A stretch of 64,000 bases of DNA from Lunularia cruciata (taxonomy: Eukaryota > Streptophyta > Marchantiopsida > Lunulariales > Lunulariaceae), in assembly GCA_948567375.1 (NCBI GenBank), contig OX419762.1, positions 59,625,034 through 59,689,033 of the forward strand, read 5' to 3'. A program made the position numbers and the translations under genes. Under the pieces are notes generated by a model that worked only from the letters and a program-made list of their open reading frames with translations, had not been told where the DNA came from and searched no databases. Below, piece after piece: positions 22,585 to 34,849 of the stretch. The number at the start of each line of letters is the position of its first letter. The first letter of the stretch is position 1.

Positions 22585-23272
22585 TGTGAGCCGGCCTGTC
22601 TCTCACTCAGAATGAACCTCTGATGGCTATTATGGTAGCGCACCATAGACTAAGAAGGCAAGGAACCCCAACTCCATCATACTCCTCCAAGGCTAACACT
22701 CCAAGACTCAAGACATTGCTCACTAGAGAACTCAATGAGAGAGAGATAGTTGCAAATGAAAGGATGATGAGTACCTCCTCACCCCTTGCTTATATACTTG
22801 TGAAAAAGTTACGTACCAAAGTTACTAATTATCGTAGTAACTCAAGTTACTAGACTAAAAGTCAAGTAAAGTCAAAAAGTAGAAAGGAATATCCATTCAC
22901 ATGGGCATATTCCCCTAAGCATGTAGTCTTATCTTGACCTAACCACTAAGTCAAGGATTCCTTCACATGGGCTATCCTTGGACTAAAGAAGAATCCAAAA
23001 CAAAAAGGCTTGCGGGCCCAAGAGTTCTCAACTCTTTCCTCAAAGCCAAACACCTAGGAATAATACCAAGTCAACACACTAAAATCCAAAATAGTGGTGC
23101 TCATCTTTTCTACTTCCTCTAAAGTAAGGTCCCCTCTATCTTAGCTATGACAAACTTTAGCTAACCATGACTAATATAGAACCATCCTTTATCTCTATAT
23201 AAATAATATCTCTTAAGTACCTATAATACCAAGCTAAATATCACAAGCACACATGCACATATGGGTGTTACA
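22585..23272 (-). repeat. Family-B element 1: 3' LTR
   Basis: On the minus strand it begins TGTAACACCC (at 23272) and ends GGCCGGCTCACA (at 22585). It is nearly identical to 28614-29305, and a TATATAAG box is present near 22791. Confidence 0.92.
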
Positions 23273-23290
23273 TTTACCCCCGGACTAAGT
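23273..23290 (-). other. Family-B element 1: polypurine tract
   Basis: Minus strand AGTCCGGGGGTAAA lies directly before the TGTAACACCC LTR start. The same tract precedes the LTR start at 63998. Confidence 0.85.
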
Positions 23291-23320
23291 TTTCACTTTG
23301 TCCTCAAAGTGAAGGTCTCT

Positions 23321-26300
23321 CTACCTTCTATGGTACATCTTCAACTTATCATGGTTGATTCTATCAAAGTGTCTTCCTCCCAACTCCTTGAGATCATAGG
23401 TGTAATTGCCCCACACCTTCTCCACTATGAAAGGTCCAAAGTACTTAAGCAAAAACTTCTTTTGCACTCTCTTGAATCGAATGGAATCAAACAACATTAC
23501 CCAATCACCTTCTTTGAAAGTCTCCACCTTCTTCTTGACTTGCCTCTTGTCATAGCTCTCCTTTTGTTTCCTTTGGGCTTGCTCCACTCGAACCATAGCA
23601 ACTGCTCTTGCCTCTTCCAACTCCATGAGTTGATCTTTCCTTGACTTCTCTGCATCACCTCCTTGTGCTTTCTTCAATCTCCTATGAATGCTTTGGAAGG
23701 TAGGAAGATCAAAGTGAATAGGTAAGGTAGACTCAATACCATATACCAATTGAAATGGAGAATATCCGGTGGAAGTCTTCATGGTTGTCCTATACTCCCA
23801 CAAAACTGCATGAATCCTCTTGTCCCAATGATGTTTAGCTCCCTCTATTTCTGCATCTTTGGCCAACATCATGCACAAGGTCTGATTGGTTCTCTCTGCC
23901 AAGCCATTGGAATTTGGCTTATAGGATGTAGTTACTCTATGTGTGATAGAGAAATGTTGTAGCATGGCTGTAGTAATGCTTCCTGTAAACTCTCCTCCTC
24001 TATCAGATACCAACTCCAAAGGGCATCCAAACCTAGTGATAATGCGTTCATAAAGAAATCTACCCACTTCATCTTCATTCTTGTCCCTCAATGGTCTAGC
24101 CTCAACCCACTTGGTAAGGTAATAAGTAACTACCACAATGTACCGATTGTTCCTTGGGGTTCTATTGAGAGGACCTACAAAATCAATTCCCCACTTCTCA
24201 AAAGGTCTTAGTAATCAAATTGATCTAAGTGGTGGAGTGGATGTAGACTTTCTAGCAAAAGCTTGACAAACATGACAAGTTTTGCGATAATCAAGACAAT
24301 CCTTGAAAATCCCTCTCCAATGGTAACCTGCATCTAGAATCTTGAAAGCAGTCACCTTTCCTGCAAAGTGTCCTCCACATACTAAACCTTCATGAAACTC
24401 CTCTATGAGTAGGATAGACTCTTCCTTACCCACTGCTCTTCGAAGTAGACCATCTGCTCCTTGGTGAAAAAGAATATCCTCCACCATTGTGTAAGGTCTA
24501 GATTTTGCTGCAAGGGCCTTCCTCTCCCTAGCATGCATCCCTTCTGGATAGTTACCTCTGTCACAAAATCCACAATCTCCTTGTACTCCATTGGAACCTC
24601 TTGAGTGACTGAGATTGTCATGAGCTCCTCATCCGGGAAGGAATCATCCACTGGCTCTAGATAACAAATCAACATTTGCCTATTTCTTTCCTGGCCTATC
24701 CTCAATGGTGTAGTCATACTCAGACAAGAGTATCATCCACCTTGCTAGTCTCCCTTCAACATAAGGCTTGTTGAAGATGTACTTTAAAGCTTTGTGATCT
24801 GTGACAATGGTGGCTTTCCCTCCAATCAAGTAGTGTCTAAACTTCTTGAGACCAAAGATCACTGCCAACCCTTCTCTCTCCGTGAGAGAGTAGTTCTTCT
24901 CTGTTGAAACCATCTGCCTACTAGCATAAGCAATTGGATGATCATGCCCATCTTGGTCTAATTGACTAAGAGTGCATCCTATAGCTACATTAGAAGCATC
25001 AGTGTAGAGGATGAAAGGCCTACTCCAATCAGGTTTAGCAAGAATTGGAGCTACAACAAGGGATTGCTTGAGCTCCTCAAAAGCTTTGAGAGCCTCCTTG
25101 TCCTCCAAAATCACCATGTAATCTACACCCTTCTTCATGTAGATGGTCAATGCATAAGCCTTGTTGGAAAATGAGAAGATGAACCTCCTCTAGTATCCAA
25201 TAATCCCCAAGAATTGGCATAACTTTGTCAAGCTTGAAAGGAATGGAAGGTCTGAGATTTTCCTCACCTTCAGAATCTGATTCCCAATAATCAGAAGATG
25301 GTGTATCTGAATGTGAAGTGTTGGTGGTGTTAGTCACAAAAACTATGACTCTATGGTTTGATGGCCCAATCCTCAAGTACCCTTTGTGCCATCGATCAGT
25401 TGTGCGTGCTGCTCTCAACCATGGCCTCCCAAGAAGTAAGTCATAGCTTGAATCCTTCAAGACTTGGAAAGTTATGAGATTTTGAACTCCCATAACTGAA
25501 ACTACCACCTTATCCATCACTCCTACTGGTCGAACTTGTTGCTTGTTTGCCATGCTCACCACAAATGTTGAAGGTCTTGAGGGTATCATACCCAACTTCT
25601 TCATCAACCTTTCTGACATGGCATTTACTGCTGATCCTCCATCAACCAATGCATCCTTGATGTTGTGACCATTCACTCTCACATCAATCTTGGAGGCATA
25701 TTCACAAGCCTCCCATGGTGCTGGCTTGGCATCCACCACCTCCATTGATACTGGAGTTTTTGCCTTCTTCTTCTTCTTGCTCCTTGTAGAACTCAAACCA
25801 CCTCTAAGCTCCTTTCTCAAGGTAGGGTTCAAAGCAATCAATTGGCCCATTGTGATGTTAGCCTTGTGACTACCAACATCCTCCAACACATTGTAGTTCC
25901 ATTGTTGCTTTGAAATCAAGAAATCCTCCATCCCCAACTTCTTCCTTGGAGTCTTTGTTGTTGATGGTGTTGAGGTGCGAGTGCTCCTAGTAGACATAGG
26001 AGTATCTTTGCTTGGAGTAAATCCTTGAGAAGAGTGAACATCCTCTGCAAAATGAGCTCTCTTCTTCTCTTGTGCCAAAAGCTCCAAGTTAAGACTCTTG
26101 GAGTTTGAGCTTTCTCCCTTCTCATACTTGCTCTCCACCACATCTATGGATGCTATCCCCTTACCTTTGTTTGGATTAGGAGCCACTTGGGTTTCACTAC
26201 CTCACTCTTTTCCTCTATTGGCTCCCTCATAACCCCTTCCTCCATGGTAAGTGGAATTTGGGCAATTCCTTTGGATATGGCCTCTTCCTCCACAACAAAA

Positions 26301-27145
26301 CAATTTCTCTCATTGAAATTGTTGGCTGGTTGACCTCCTCTATATGGATAGTTTCCATAAATCCTAGGCCCTCTCCCTACATTCTGATCCACCTCTCTCT
26401 TCTCCCATAGTTGCACCACATTGATCTTGAGATCCGCAAGTTGTTTTGTGATGGTTTGGAGTGGATCTTTTGGTGGAGGTGCAAGAACTGGAGCAACTAC
26501 TACTTGTGGTGCAACCCTTGTCACCAAAGTATCAGAAGTTCCACCATACTTGTAGCCTTGAGGAGGATGCACAACCTCCTTCACCACCAAATCACTCTCA
26601 TCCCCTTCCAAACTCTTCTCCATACGAATTGTGATCTTGATAGCAGCAACCTTGGAAGAAGGTTTCTCATATCTCACCTTGCTTCTAATTTGTGGTCTCA
26701 ACCCTCCCACAAAATTCTTGGTGAGCATGGCCCCTATGCCAATCATTGTAGTCTCCACATCATCTCCACCCTTCCTCAACACTACGTGAAATCTGGACTC
26801 CAACTTTTCCACTCTTTCCACATAGACTCTCACTTTCTCTCCATCTCCTTGCTTGAGAAATGTAACCTCACTCATCAATCTCTCATAACTCTCATCAGGA
26901 AGAAAGTTCTCAATGAGTGCTGAAGTCAAAGTCTCCCAAGACTCCTCTTCCCCATCTCTCCTCTCTCTCTTTTGGTATTTTGACTCATACCATGTAAGTG
27001 CTGCATCCTCAAAGAAATCTGGTAATAATGAGGCCCACTCATTCTTCCTCCTCTCATTGTCTCCTATGCAAGCTCTCTTGAAGTCTCTCACAAAGGCCTC
27101 CACATCTTCTCCATCCTTGCCAAAGAAAACCGGAAGTTTCCTCAT
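23321..27145 (-). pseudogene. gag-pol: Family-B Gag-Pol with RT deletion
   Basis: The frame begins MRKLPVFFGKDGEDVEAF at 27145. The first ORF (to 26153) has the Gag capsid region but runs out of frame near the zinc knuckle. The next (26186-25077) has the protease motif LVDGGSAVNAM. Near 25268 it jumps from the protease-RT linker to the end of RT: relative to the copy at 60749 about 977 bp with the whole RT core are gone. RNase H (YTDASNVAIG, near 25000), the integrase zinc finger (HFAGKVTAFK) and core (WVEARPLRD, ELVSDRGGEF, NGLAERTNQT) follow to 23321. This copy cannot make reverse transcriptase. Confidence 0.9.
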
Positions 27146-27378
27146 CTTAACCCCTCACTATCTTTCTTTTCTCTCAAATTTTTTTCTCTTTTCTTTTCTC
27201 TCACTCTATTACTAATAGAGTATATACATGACTAACACCATCTGAGAATAATCCATTCTAGGGAACACAAAAGATTCAGGTTGCTCCAATATTTCTATAG
27301 CAATATCAAATCCTAGAGTGCAAATTAATCTAACTCTCATGGATAGTTTATCCATAAGTTGGAAGATTATCTCCATCA

Positions 27379-27754
27379 CTAATCTTGAGAACTAGCTGAT
27401 GAAGGTGGTAGTATTTCTGTAGCTGTACTAAGACTCTCTCCAAGATCTTTCACCAAAGTCTCCAAAAGTGATTTTACTCCACTACACTCATGTCCTTTTG
27501 GAAGTCCTTCAACTCCACAAACCTCACACAACTCCTTGGTCTTAGATCTTCTTCCTCCCAATCTTGGTGAAGAAGGTCCAACATGTAAACCCAAGTCAAG
27601 TAAGCCTCCAAGTGGTGTAGGTTTTTGGATCCTCTCAAACACTCTCTTCAAATTCTATTGTGAACTCTCTTTTCCTCAAATCCACCCCTACAATCACCTC
27701 AAACCCTTGGGGAACCTTGTATAATCTTAATTTACACTCTTGATGACCCTCCAT
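27379..27754 (-). pseudogene. Family-B upstream ORF, zinc knuckle lost
   Basis: Counterpart of the intact 157-codon ORF at 58413. It starts MEGHQE at 27754 and keeps VPQGFEVIVGVDL and the C-terminal half (GRRSKTKELCEVCG, then the ASSQD end). About 108 bp with the CCHC knuckle are deleted at about 27608, and the N-terminal part meets a stop near 27645. Confidence 0.75.
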
Positions 27755-28589
27755 GTTCCCAAAGATGAATCTAAACACTCAAACATGCTTTTTGTTGATC
27801 TCAAACTCCTCATGCATGAGATCTCCACTCTGCAGAGTTGACCCTTCCTCACAATGTCACTCAAATCTCCAAAACAGTATGTTGGAGTCCTCTAAAATTT
27901 GGCACACTTGATCACAACTCTAGGGCGTCCCTCCTTGCAAAATTTCAGATCTTTCCATCGAGCCATTTGGCCTAGACACCTTTCTATTCAGCACCCATAT
28001 TTCAGATTTGGTCTGAAAACCACCCCCATCACTTCAAAAACTCATTACTCCCTGCGCAAGAACGATCTCTCTTTGATTTTTGTGGCAGCAGGTAGGACAC
28101 AATGCACTGAATTTCTTGGAAATGCTCAGGAAAATTCACTAAAAATTGAAGAAATGGCAAACTCTGTACAATTTTCCATAGAGCATGCAGTTGTGGGAGC
28201 ACTTTACCCTATCAACTTTCAAAAATTCTAGCCCAGTGCGCATAGAAGCTCTCACAATAATTTTAAGTGTGCTAACTGAAAGATAACCCAAGCTATCATG
28301 TGTAGAAATCTCAAGTCCAGATCTTAAACTTGAGATTTTGCACAAAATCACCTTAATCCCCAAAATCTGTAATCCACCTCACACAATCTCTCCAATTCCT
28401 CTCATGTGTACAAGATGTACAAAATCACCTCAAAGACATCATAATGAACTACAGGGTATACAAATGGATCTTGGTTCTCTAACATAAGTTCAGCCCTCTC
28501 CTCTCCTAATGTTCTTTCCAAGTGAACTCTCATAGCCTCCTTCTGCCTAATGTAGAATTGAACACGGAACATTATCTTGCCTTCTAGAG
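27755..28589. other. Family-B element 1: 5' leader
   Basis: About 835 bases between primer site and upstream ORF without a convincing frame, collinear with 57576-58412. Probably the untranslated, packaging-signal-bearing leader. Confidence 0.55.
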
Positions 28590-28609
28590 AGGTCCCGGCA
28601 ACGGAACCA
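28590..28609 (-). other. Family-B element 1: primer-binding site
   Basis: Minus strand TGGTTCCGTTGCCGGGACC follows the LTR end by four T. It resembles the tRNA-Asp primer site TGGCGCCGTTGCCGGGGA with several changes and is the same in the copy at 57557 apart from one base. Confidence 0.7.
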
Positions 28610-28613
28610 AAAA

Positions 28614-29305
28614 TGTGAGCCGGCCTATCTCTCACTCAGGATGAACTTCTGATGGCTATTAGGGTAGCGCACCATAGACTAAGAAGGCAAGGAACCCCAA
28701 CTCCATCATACTCCTCCAAGGCTAACACTCCAAGACTCAAGACATTGCTCACTAGAGAACTCAATGAGAGAGAGATAGTTGCAAATGAAAGGATGATGAG
28801 TACCTCCTCACCCCTTGCTTATATACTTGTGAAATAGTTACGTACCAAAGTTACTAATTATCGTAGTAACTCAAGTTACTAGACTAAAAGTCAAGTAAAG
28901 TCAAAAAGTAGAAAGGAATATCCATTCACATGGGCATATTCCCCTAAGCATGTGGTCTTATCTTGACCTAACCACTAAGTCAAGGATTCCTTCACATGGG
29001 CTATCCTTGGACTAAAGAAGAATCCAAAACAAAAAGGCTTGCGGGCCCAAGAGTTCTCAACTCTTTCCTCAAAGCCAAACACCTAGGAATAATACCAAGT
29101 CAACACACTAAAATCCAAAATAGTGGTGCTCATCTTTTCTACTTCCTCTAAAGTAAGGTCCCCTCTATCTTAGCTATGACTAACTTTAGCTAACCATGAC
29201 TAATATAGAACCATCCTTTATCTCTATATAAATAATATCTCTTAAGTACCTGTAATACCAAGTTAAATATCACAATACCACACACATGCATATATGGGTG
29301 TTACA
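28614..29305 (-). repeat. Family-B element 1: 5' LTR
   Basis: Minus strand TGTAACACCC at 29305 to GCTCACA at 28614, nearly identical to the 3' LTR. Confidence 0.92.
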
Positions 29306-32176
29306 AATCAACAGAGGGTAACCAGTCTTTGTCAATGGTCGCAACACAATGTAATTCAACTTGAAGGGAACCCCTCCAATGATCATGGTTATGTTTGACA
29401 GCATCCCCAAACGCCGTCTCCTGGTTTGGTCTACAAACTTCAACAGTCGGGGTGTTGGCTCAAACGTGTGATACCCCAGTTGATTTGTAGGATCTTTGGT
29501 CATGACATTCACACCGGACTCCAAATCAATGGGTATCAATGTGATCATGCACCCTGCAATCTCCGCGTCTACCTTGGGAGATCCCTAATCTTCTTGTTCA
29601 ATACAATAGATAGCAGGCAGGTCCTTCTTTGACATCGACCTCACCTTCTTGAGTGCCGAATTCAGCTGCTTCTTGTACAGCTTGTTATCTTCCCAATTGC
29701 TTGAATGTAACGTTGGCATTTGTGGCTGCCAAATCTGCTACAATATCGTATTGGGGTACTCCTCCCAATTTGACCGTCTTTGCCTTTGGCTTTGGGTTCG
29801 AAGTCTTTCCATGTTCCGTCTTGACTTCGGGATGCTCCAAAATGGTAATGGGATTGCTAGTGGCCTTAACCCAAGGTTCCTCGGGTTGGCCTACCTTGGC
29901 TTGGATCAGACCCTTTACTTTGGATTGGATGTCCGCCAGAAAAACTAGAGACTTCGTCTTCATCTCCTCTTCCAAACTCAGTTCCCGAGTCCTGAGTAGT
30001 GCCTCCTTTAGTTCTTTTTGCAAGGCTTTGGCTTTAGCTTTTGCAAGGATCTTTTGCTCCTTGGCAGAAAGAATTGCCTTTGGGCGCAATCTCTTTGCCT
30101 TTCTGGCAGACAATGAGGTTGTACTCAGCTCTTTGGGATCACGCTTCTTTTTATTGGAGCGTGTCTCAACCTTCAAATTTTCAAGGTCCGGCCATTCTCC
30201 TTTCAAGGCCGGACTCCCTTCTTGGGGTCTCTCTTCCTCAAGTGTGATACAATTTACATTTGTATCCCCCTTGGCCTGAATTGCTGCATGCTCAGCAAGG
30301 GTCTGTACATATTTTACAGGCGGCTTTGGGTTCGGTAGGTGAGGACATTGGTTGCCCGTATGCCCTGATCCTTTACAGTTTCCACATAGGGGAACATACC
30401 TGATTTGTCTTCTTGGCTCCTGACAGTTTGGAGACCAATGTCCCATCGAGCCACAATTATAACAGGCTCCGGGTGCAACATTTTGAGGGCAATTCTGGTT
30501 GCTCATTGGTGGTCTTCGTGGAGGAGCATTGGGGTTATACTCCCTTGGTCCAAACCTCGGACCTTGGTACGATGTGCTAGCTTGAGGCTGTACTTCTTGC
30601 GTTTGGTACACAACCTCCTTGTCCTTGTCTTGGCTCCATCCCAAAACCCAATCAATTTGTTGCACTGGGAATGCATTACGAGTGTTGCATTTTTTGTTTG
30701 CGTGGCCTGATTTGCCGCAGGCGGTGCACCATACATTTGATCTCCCAAATGCTAGAGCCTTTCTTCTAGCTTTGGCCCCAATCATCTAGATCTTGAAATC
30801 CAAAAACTCCTTGATGAGGGCATCTAGCTTGGTATCTGCCTTATTTACACTCTTTGCTAGAGGAGTCACTAGTTTCTTACCCCCACGTCTTCTTACTCGT
30901 CTTGGCTTTGATTCTTTTTCGGATTCTGAAGAAGAGCTTGAAGACGTGGAGGACTCTTCCAAAGAAGGGGAAGTGTTGTGCGAAGCTCTCCTTTTGGGCT
31001 TCTTGCCTTTCTTCTCCCAATTTCTCCGATTGCCGGTAGAGTGAGAGTGGGCCGCCTCGTAACAAGCAACATGTTTGAGTACTTTGTCAAGGGAAGTTAC
31101 ATTCCTCTCCCTTGCAAAGATTCGTATCTCTGGCAAAAGTCCCTCAAGGAACTAGGTAATGGCTTGGGCATTGGAGTAACCCACCACCCCTAATTGCTTG
31201 GGAACTTGATTCAAAAGTGCCATGAACCGCTTAGAGTAGTCTCTCAACTTCTCCTTCTTGCCTTGGTCTAAATCATTGAGTGCCGCAAAGACACTCATAT
31301 CGTAATCAACCTTCTGGAATTGTTCTAAGAAGTTGTTTCTCAAGTCTGCCCAGTCTGCTGGTACAAACCCCTTCTGGGTCACATGGGTGTACTAGCTCTG
31401 AGCTTTCTTTTGGAGCAGACTAGGGAAAATTCTCAGATGATCCGCCAAGTTATGCTCCTTGTTAGCAAAGGAGATGACTTCAAATTCCTTGATGAACTCA
31501 TCGGGGTCTTTGACTTGTTTTGTTCCCTTGTACTTCTGATAGGCGTGTCGGGTGATAGGCAACAAAGTCATCATTCAATGCACCGGGATCGGCTGAGGTA
31601 GTGTTGAACTTGACGGAACTGAAGAATTGGCTGGTATCGATGCCGTGTGTCAGCCCAGGGGTTCCAATTCGTCAAATTCAAGGTAGGGTCTTCTTTGATA
31701 ATTTTTGCTATGAGGGTGTCAACTTCAACCCAAGTGGAAGATTCAGGATCAACACCTTCGATTTTTTCTTCCAAATTCATTCAGGACAACCAAGGAATCG
31801 TTCATAGAAGATGATGATACTCTTCTTCCATAAGTGTTTGTGTTGTCTTTTCTCAAAAAAAGTTCTTCAAGGACACAACTTCCTTTACAGCTCTAGGGGA
31901 AGTCGATGTACTGGGCCGCAATGCATATGTTTGGCCACTCAAGTCTTTCTTCTTCTTGGACAAAGAGGGAGATGCAAAGTAGCCTTGCCAACCGCCTTCG
32001 TGTTTCTTGTGGTCAAGTTCCCGTAGGGCTTCTTGCACGTTGTGAAGGAGTTGAAAGTCCAATGCCTCTTGTTTGGTTTTTTCAATAGTAGATGGGGCGT
32101 TCAGATGTTCATCTTCTTCACGTTGCAGTGCTCGTCTTCAAGCTCTCTCTTCCTGTTGTTCTCTCGATGCAGACAT
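29306..32176 (-). pseudogene. gag: Family-A element 2: Gag to protease
   Basis: It starts at the MSAS ATG at 32176 as in the complete copy. The capsid region (ITRHAYQKYKG, RIFPSLL, then ADWADLRNNFLEQF, DLDQGKKEKLRDYS) spans about 31570-31150 with a few stops. A serine/arginine-rich stretch follows to DFKI, then TAG (30786-30788) immediately followed by ATG of a 366-codon frame (30785-29685). That frame has three CCHC knuckles (CTACGKSGHANKKC, CYNCGSMGHWSPNC, CGNCKGSGHTGNQC) and a lysine/alanine-rich helix. Protease (IPIDLESGVNV, with the active-site DSG changed to DLE) lies near 29530. The family-B element cuts the gene at 29306. Confidence 0.88.
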
Positions 32177-32240
32177 TCATATTGCATTGATACCCAGTTT
32201 TGAATTTGGCTTTGTATTCTTCCACTTCTGAGATTTGTAT

Positions 32241-32257
32241 CCTCGGCAATGGCGCCA
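32241..32257 (-). other. Family-A element 2: primer-binding site (tRNA-Asp type)
   Basis: Minus strand TGGCGCCATTGCCGAGG lies seven bases after the LTR end. It matches the 3' end of plant tRNA-Asp (TGGCGCCGTTGCCGGGG) at 15 of 17 positions. Confidence 0.85.
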
Positions 32258-32264
32258 AAAATCA

Positions 32265-34849
32265 TGTGACAACCCGGCAAATATCACTTTTGCGGTAATC
32301 GGGTAAGTAAAGTTCATTCCTACAGAGATACGAGTCAGAAATGTCTAAATACAAAGTCAAAGTAACAATTGCAGTTCTTCTTGGTTGCGTCTTTAATCTC
32401 TCAGGTAGAAACTACACCCAGAAGAGAGTAACAAGCATTGATTCACAGTCTTGTCACAAATTAACATTTCTTAATCACAACTCCATCAAATCTTTCCAAA
32501 CAATATTGATTGTGATGATTCATGCTCTCCTGAAAATGTCACTTCACTGCAAAAAAACTTTGCCTCAGAATTGTGTTCCACCCCTCCACTGAAGGCACAA
32601 CTTCCTCGATTGAAATTGCTTCACATCAACCTCGCACTACACTCACAAATGCAAAATACTACCAACACTACAATTCCTCTCAGATCTGTCAAGGCATTGC
32701 TTTGATTGCACTTCATTCAAGATCAAACACACAAAATGAAGATCAAGGCTGCGGAATCCAACATCTAACAAGCACACTGACTTGCACTTTGAATTTCTCC
32801 ACACACTCACAAACACAAGTACAACGTGGATACTCGGAATCAAGCTTAAGCGACAAGCACTGCTTCACAGCACTTTGCTTTATCTATTCTCAGAATTATG
32901 AGCACTGAACAACATTTCTCTGTGAATGCCACTCTTAAGTAGTGAAGCAATCAACAGGTCTAACAACTATACCGTTCTACAACAACTCTTCCAACCTGCA
33001 GATCCAAAATGACAATGCACTTCTTCATATCTACCTCTTTATATCTCAAAACTATTACTAATCCAATCCGATGTCTACTTCATCATCGGCTTTCAAACCC
33101 AAACCCGAAGTAACTTTACTTCCTACTACTCTATCCTTGGGTTTCATATCTTCTACTTCTTCTACTAGATCCAACAATTCTCTTTCTTGATCTGAAATTC
33201 CACTAATGGGCAACCCTTCTAAACCTTCATCTCTCGAGACACTCTTCTCCAATGTCTCCAATGGTAACTCCAAAGACATCTGTACTCCTATGTTATCTAC
33301 TTCGGGTTTGGCTCTAACATCATTCCGAAGTTTTTCTATCTCCAACTTTACTAAGTCTAATCTAATCGCAATATTATCTTCTACCTCTAATATCTTTCTA
33401 TCTACACGAGTCCTGAGACTTATCAACAGTGCATTCAAATTGGTATCTTTTGCTTATCTTTGCCTCGTCTCCTGCACCAACAATATCAACTTGTGCAGCC
33501 TTGTCTCTTCAATTTGAACACTGGCCTCTCTACTCAACATCATGTTCATCCTGACGACAATCTCCTTCAACGGCTCCAATCGCATTTTTCTTTCTTGCTC
33601 TGGATCTGCAAGCCAATCCTCCCTGTACATTGCCAACTCTGCTTTGAAATCGGCTTTCACCGTTTCCTTCTCCTTCTCCTTCTGTACAATCTTCTCCTCC
33701 TGATTATGAAGTAACTCTTGTAATCTTTCTTCTTCCCTTTATCATGCTGCTAACTCTCTTTGCCAGAGCTGCTTCTTCTCTTCTACACTCTCCATCACCC
33801 TATCAAGCTCTTGATCCTTTGCTGCTACTCTCGCCATAGCATGGATAAGTTCTACTCTTGAATCAGCAAATTGCTGCTTCAAGATATCATATTCTGCTAC
33901 TTGCCTTTCCCTTGCTATGTCACTCTTCTTAACAAGCTCTTCTCGATATCTCACTTCTCTCTTCAGGTCTTCAATTACCTGAGTCTTCACTACTGCCTCC
34001 GCTCGCAGTACTTCACTTTCCTCCTCACCTCGGGTTATGATTTTCTTCAACTCCGAGTTCTCTTCTTCTAATGGCGCTAAGACTTGCAACACCGTCTTCA
34101 CCTCCGGACACTTTGATTGCATCTCCTTCTTCCTGTGTTCTAACTTCACCAATAGAGGACACACAACCTCCCGCAGGTACTCTACTCCATCGCTCACTAC
34201 TACCTCCTTTTGCATAGCAGTCTCCCTTCTCACTTTGTGTTCACCCAATACTCACCTTTGTCTCTGCAGTCTTTGTATCGAAACTGACGCCTCGCTTCCC
34301 AAGCTTTTGTTCATTTCTTCTTTTACTTTACTTGGACCTGCATCACATTTCACCTTGTGTCTCGAGCGAACTCCCCTCTGAACTGCTATCTTCTTCTCTT
34401 CGGCCTTGGGTATCTCATCCTCAAACTTTGTGTTGTCCTCGGCCTTGGTCTCCACCTACACTTCTTCTTCCACCTCTACAACAACGGCATTGATGTCATT
34501 TCTCCTCCTTCATTGCTGTCGCTACTCGTATCTCCACTTTGTAGTGCTAGCTCGGGCTCCTCCTCACGTTCCGAGTCTTTGGACTTGCACTCGGCTTCAC
34601 CTTCTGACTCGATCACCACCATGCCTTGCCTCGGGTTTCCTCTTCTGGTCTTTTGAGGTTTTGCCTTGTCTTCAGCTTTGCCTTGCCAACTTCTCTTCTT
34701 CAATTTTGGAGTACTCATTTCTATCTCCACATTCTTCCCCGTCTTCTTGTAGTATTTGTCGGTGCTTCTGATTTGTAAGATGTACTGCCGCTCCTCTACA
34801 TCGACCTCCTTTCTTAAATAAGGATGGAAATGCAACACCATCCAAGTTT
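32265..34849 (-). mobile_element. Family-A element 2: 5' LTR, inner part
   Basis: Begins TGTGACAACCCGGC next to the primer site and runs through R-U5, the downstream TATA region (CTTAAGTAG, about 32935) and the C-terminal two thirds of the U3 ORF. It is split by a plus-strand family-A solo LTR inserted at 34850; the outer part is 36700-37706. Confidence 0.9.

Larger units (their letters stand above)
22585..29305 (-). mobile_element. Family-B element 1, two LTRs, RT deleted
   Basis: A Ty3/gypsy element with LTRs of 688 and 692 bp (22585-23272 and 28614-29305), a polypurine tract, a primer site, a remnant of the extra upstream ORF, and gag-pol. Left flank GATC and right flank AATC are a probable 4-bp target duplication with one change. 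The target is the protease region of a family-A element: joining the flanks restores the sequence seen at 46755-46800. It is shorter than the copy at 56874 because of deletions in the upstream ORF and in RT. Confidence 0.92.

Noticed and set aside
22623-22853. Short frame beginning MAIMVAHHRLRRQGTP, repeated at 9120, 28652 and 57329
   Set aside because: It recurs because it lies in the family-B LTR near the U5 end, on the strand opposite to element transcription. Its repetition reflects LTR copies, not selection.
32573-32908. Frame beginning MFHPSTEGTTSSIEIASHQ, repeated at 16193, 50004 and 56537
   Set aside because: Antisense frame in R-U5 of the family-A LTR; broken at different places in each copy and without domain similarity.
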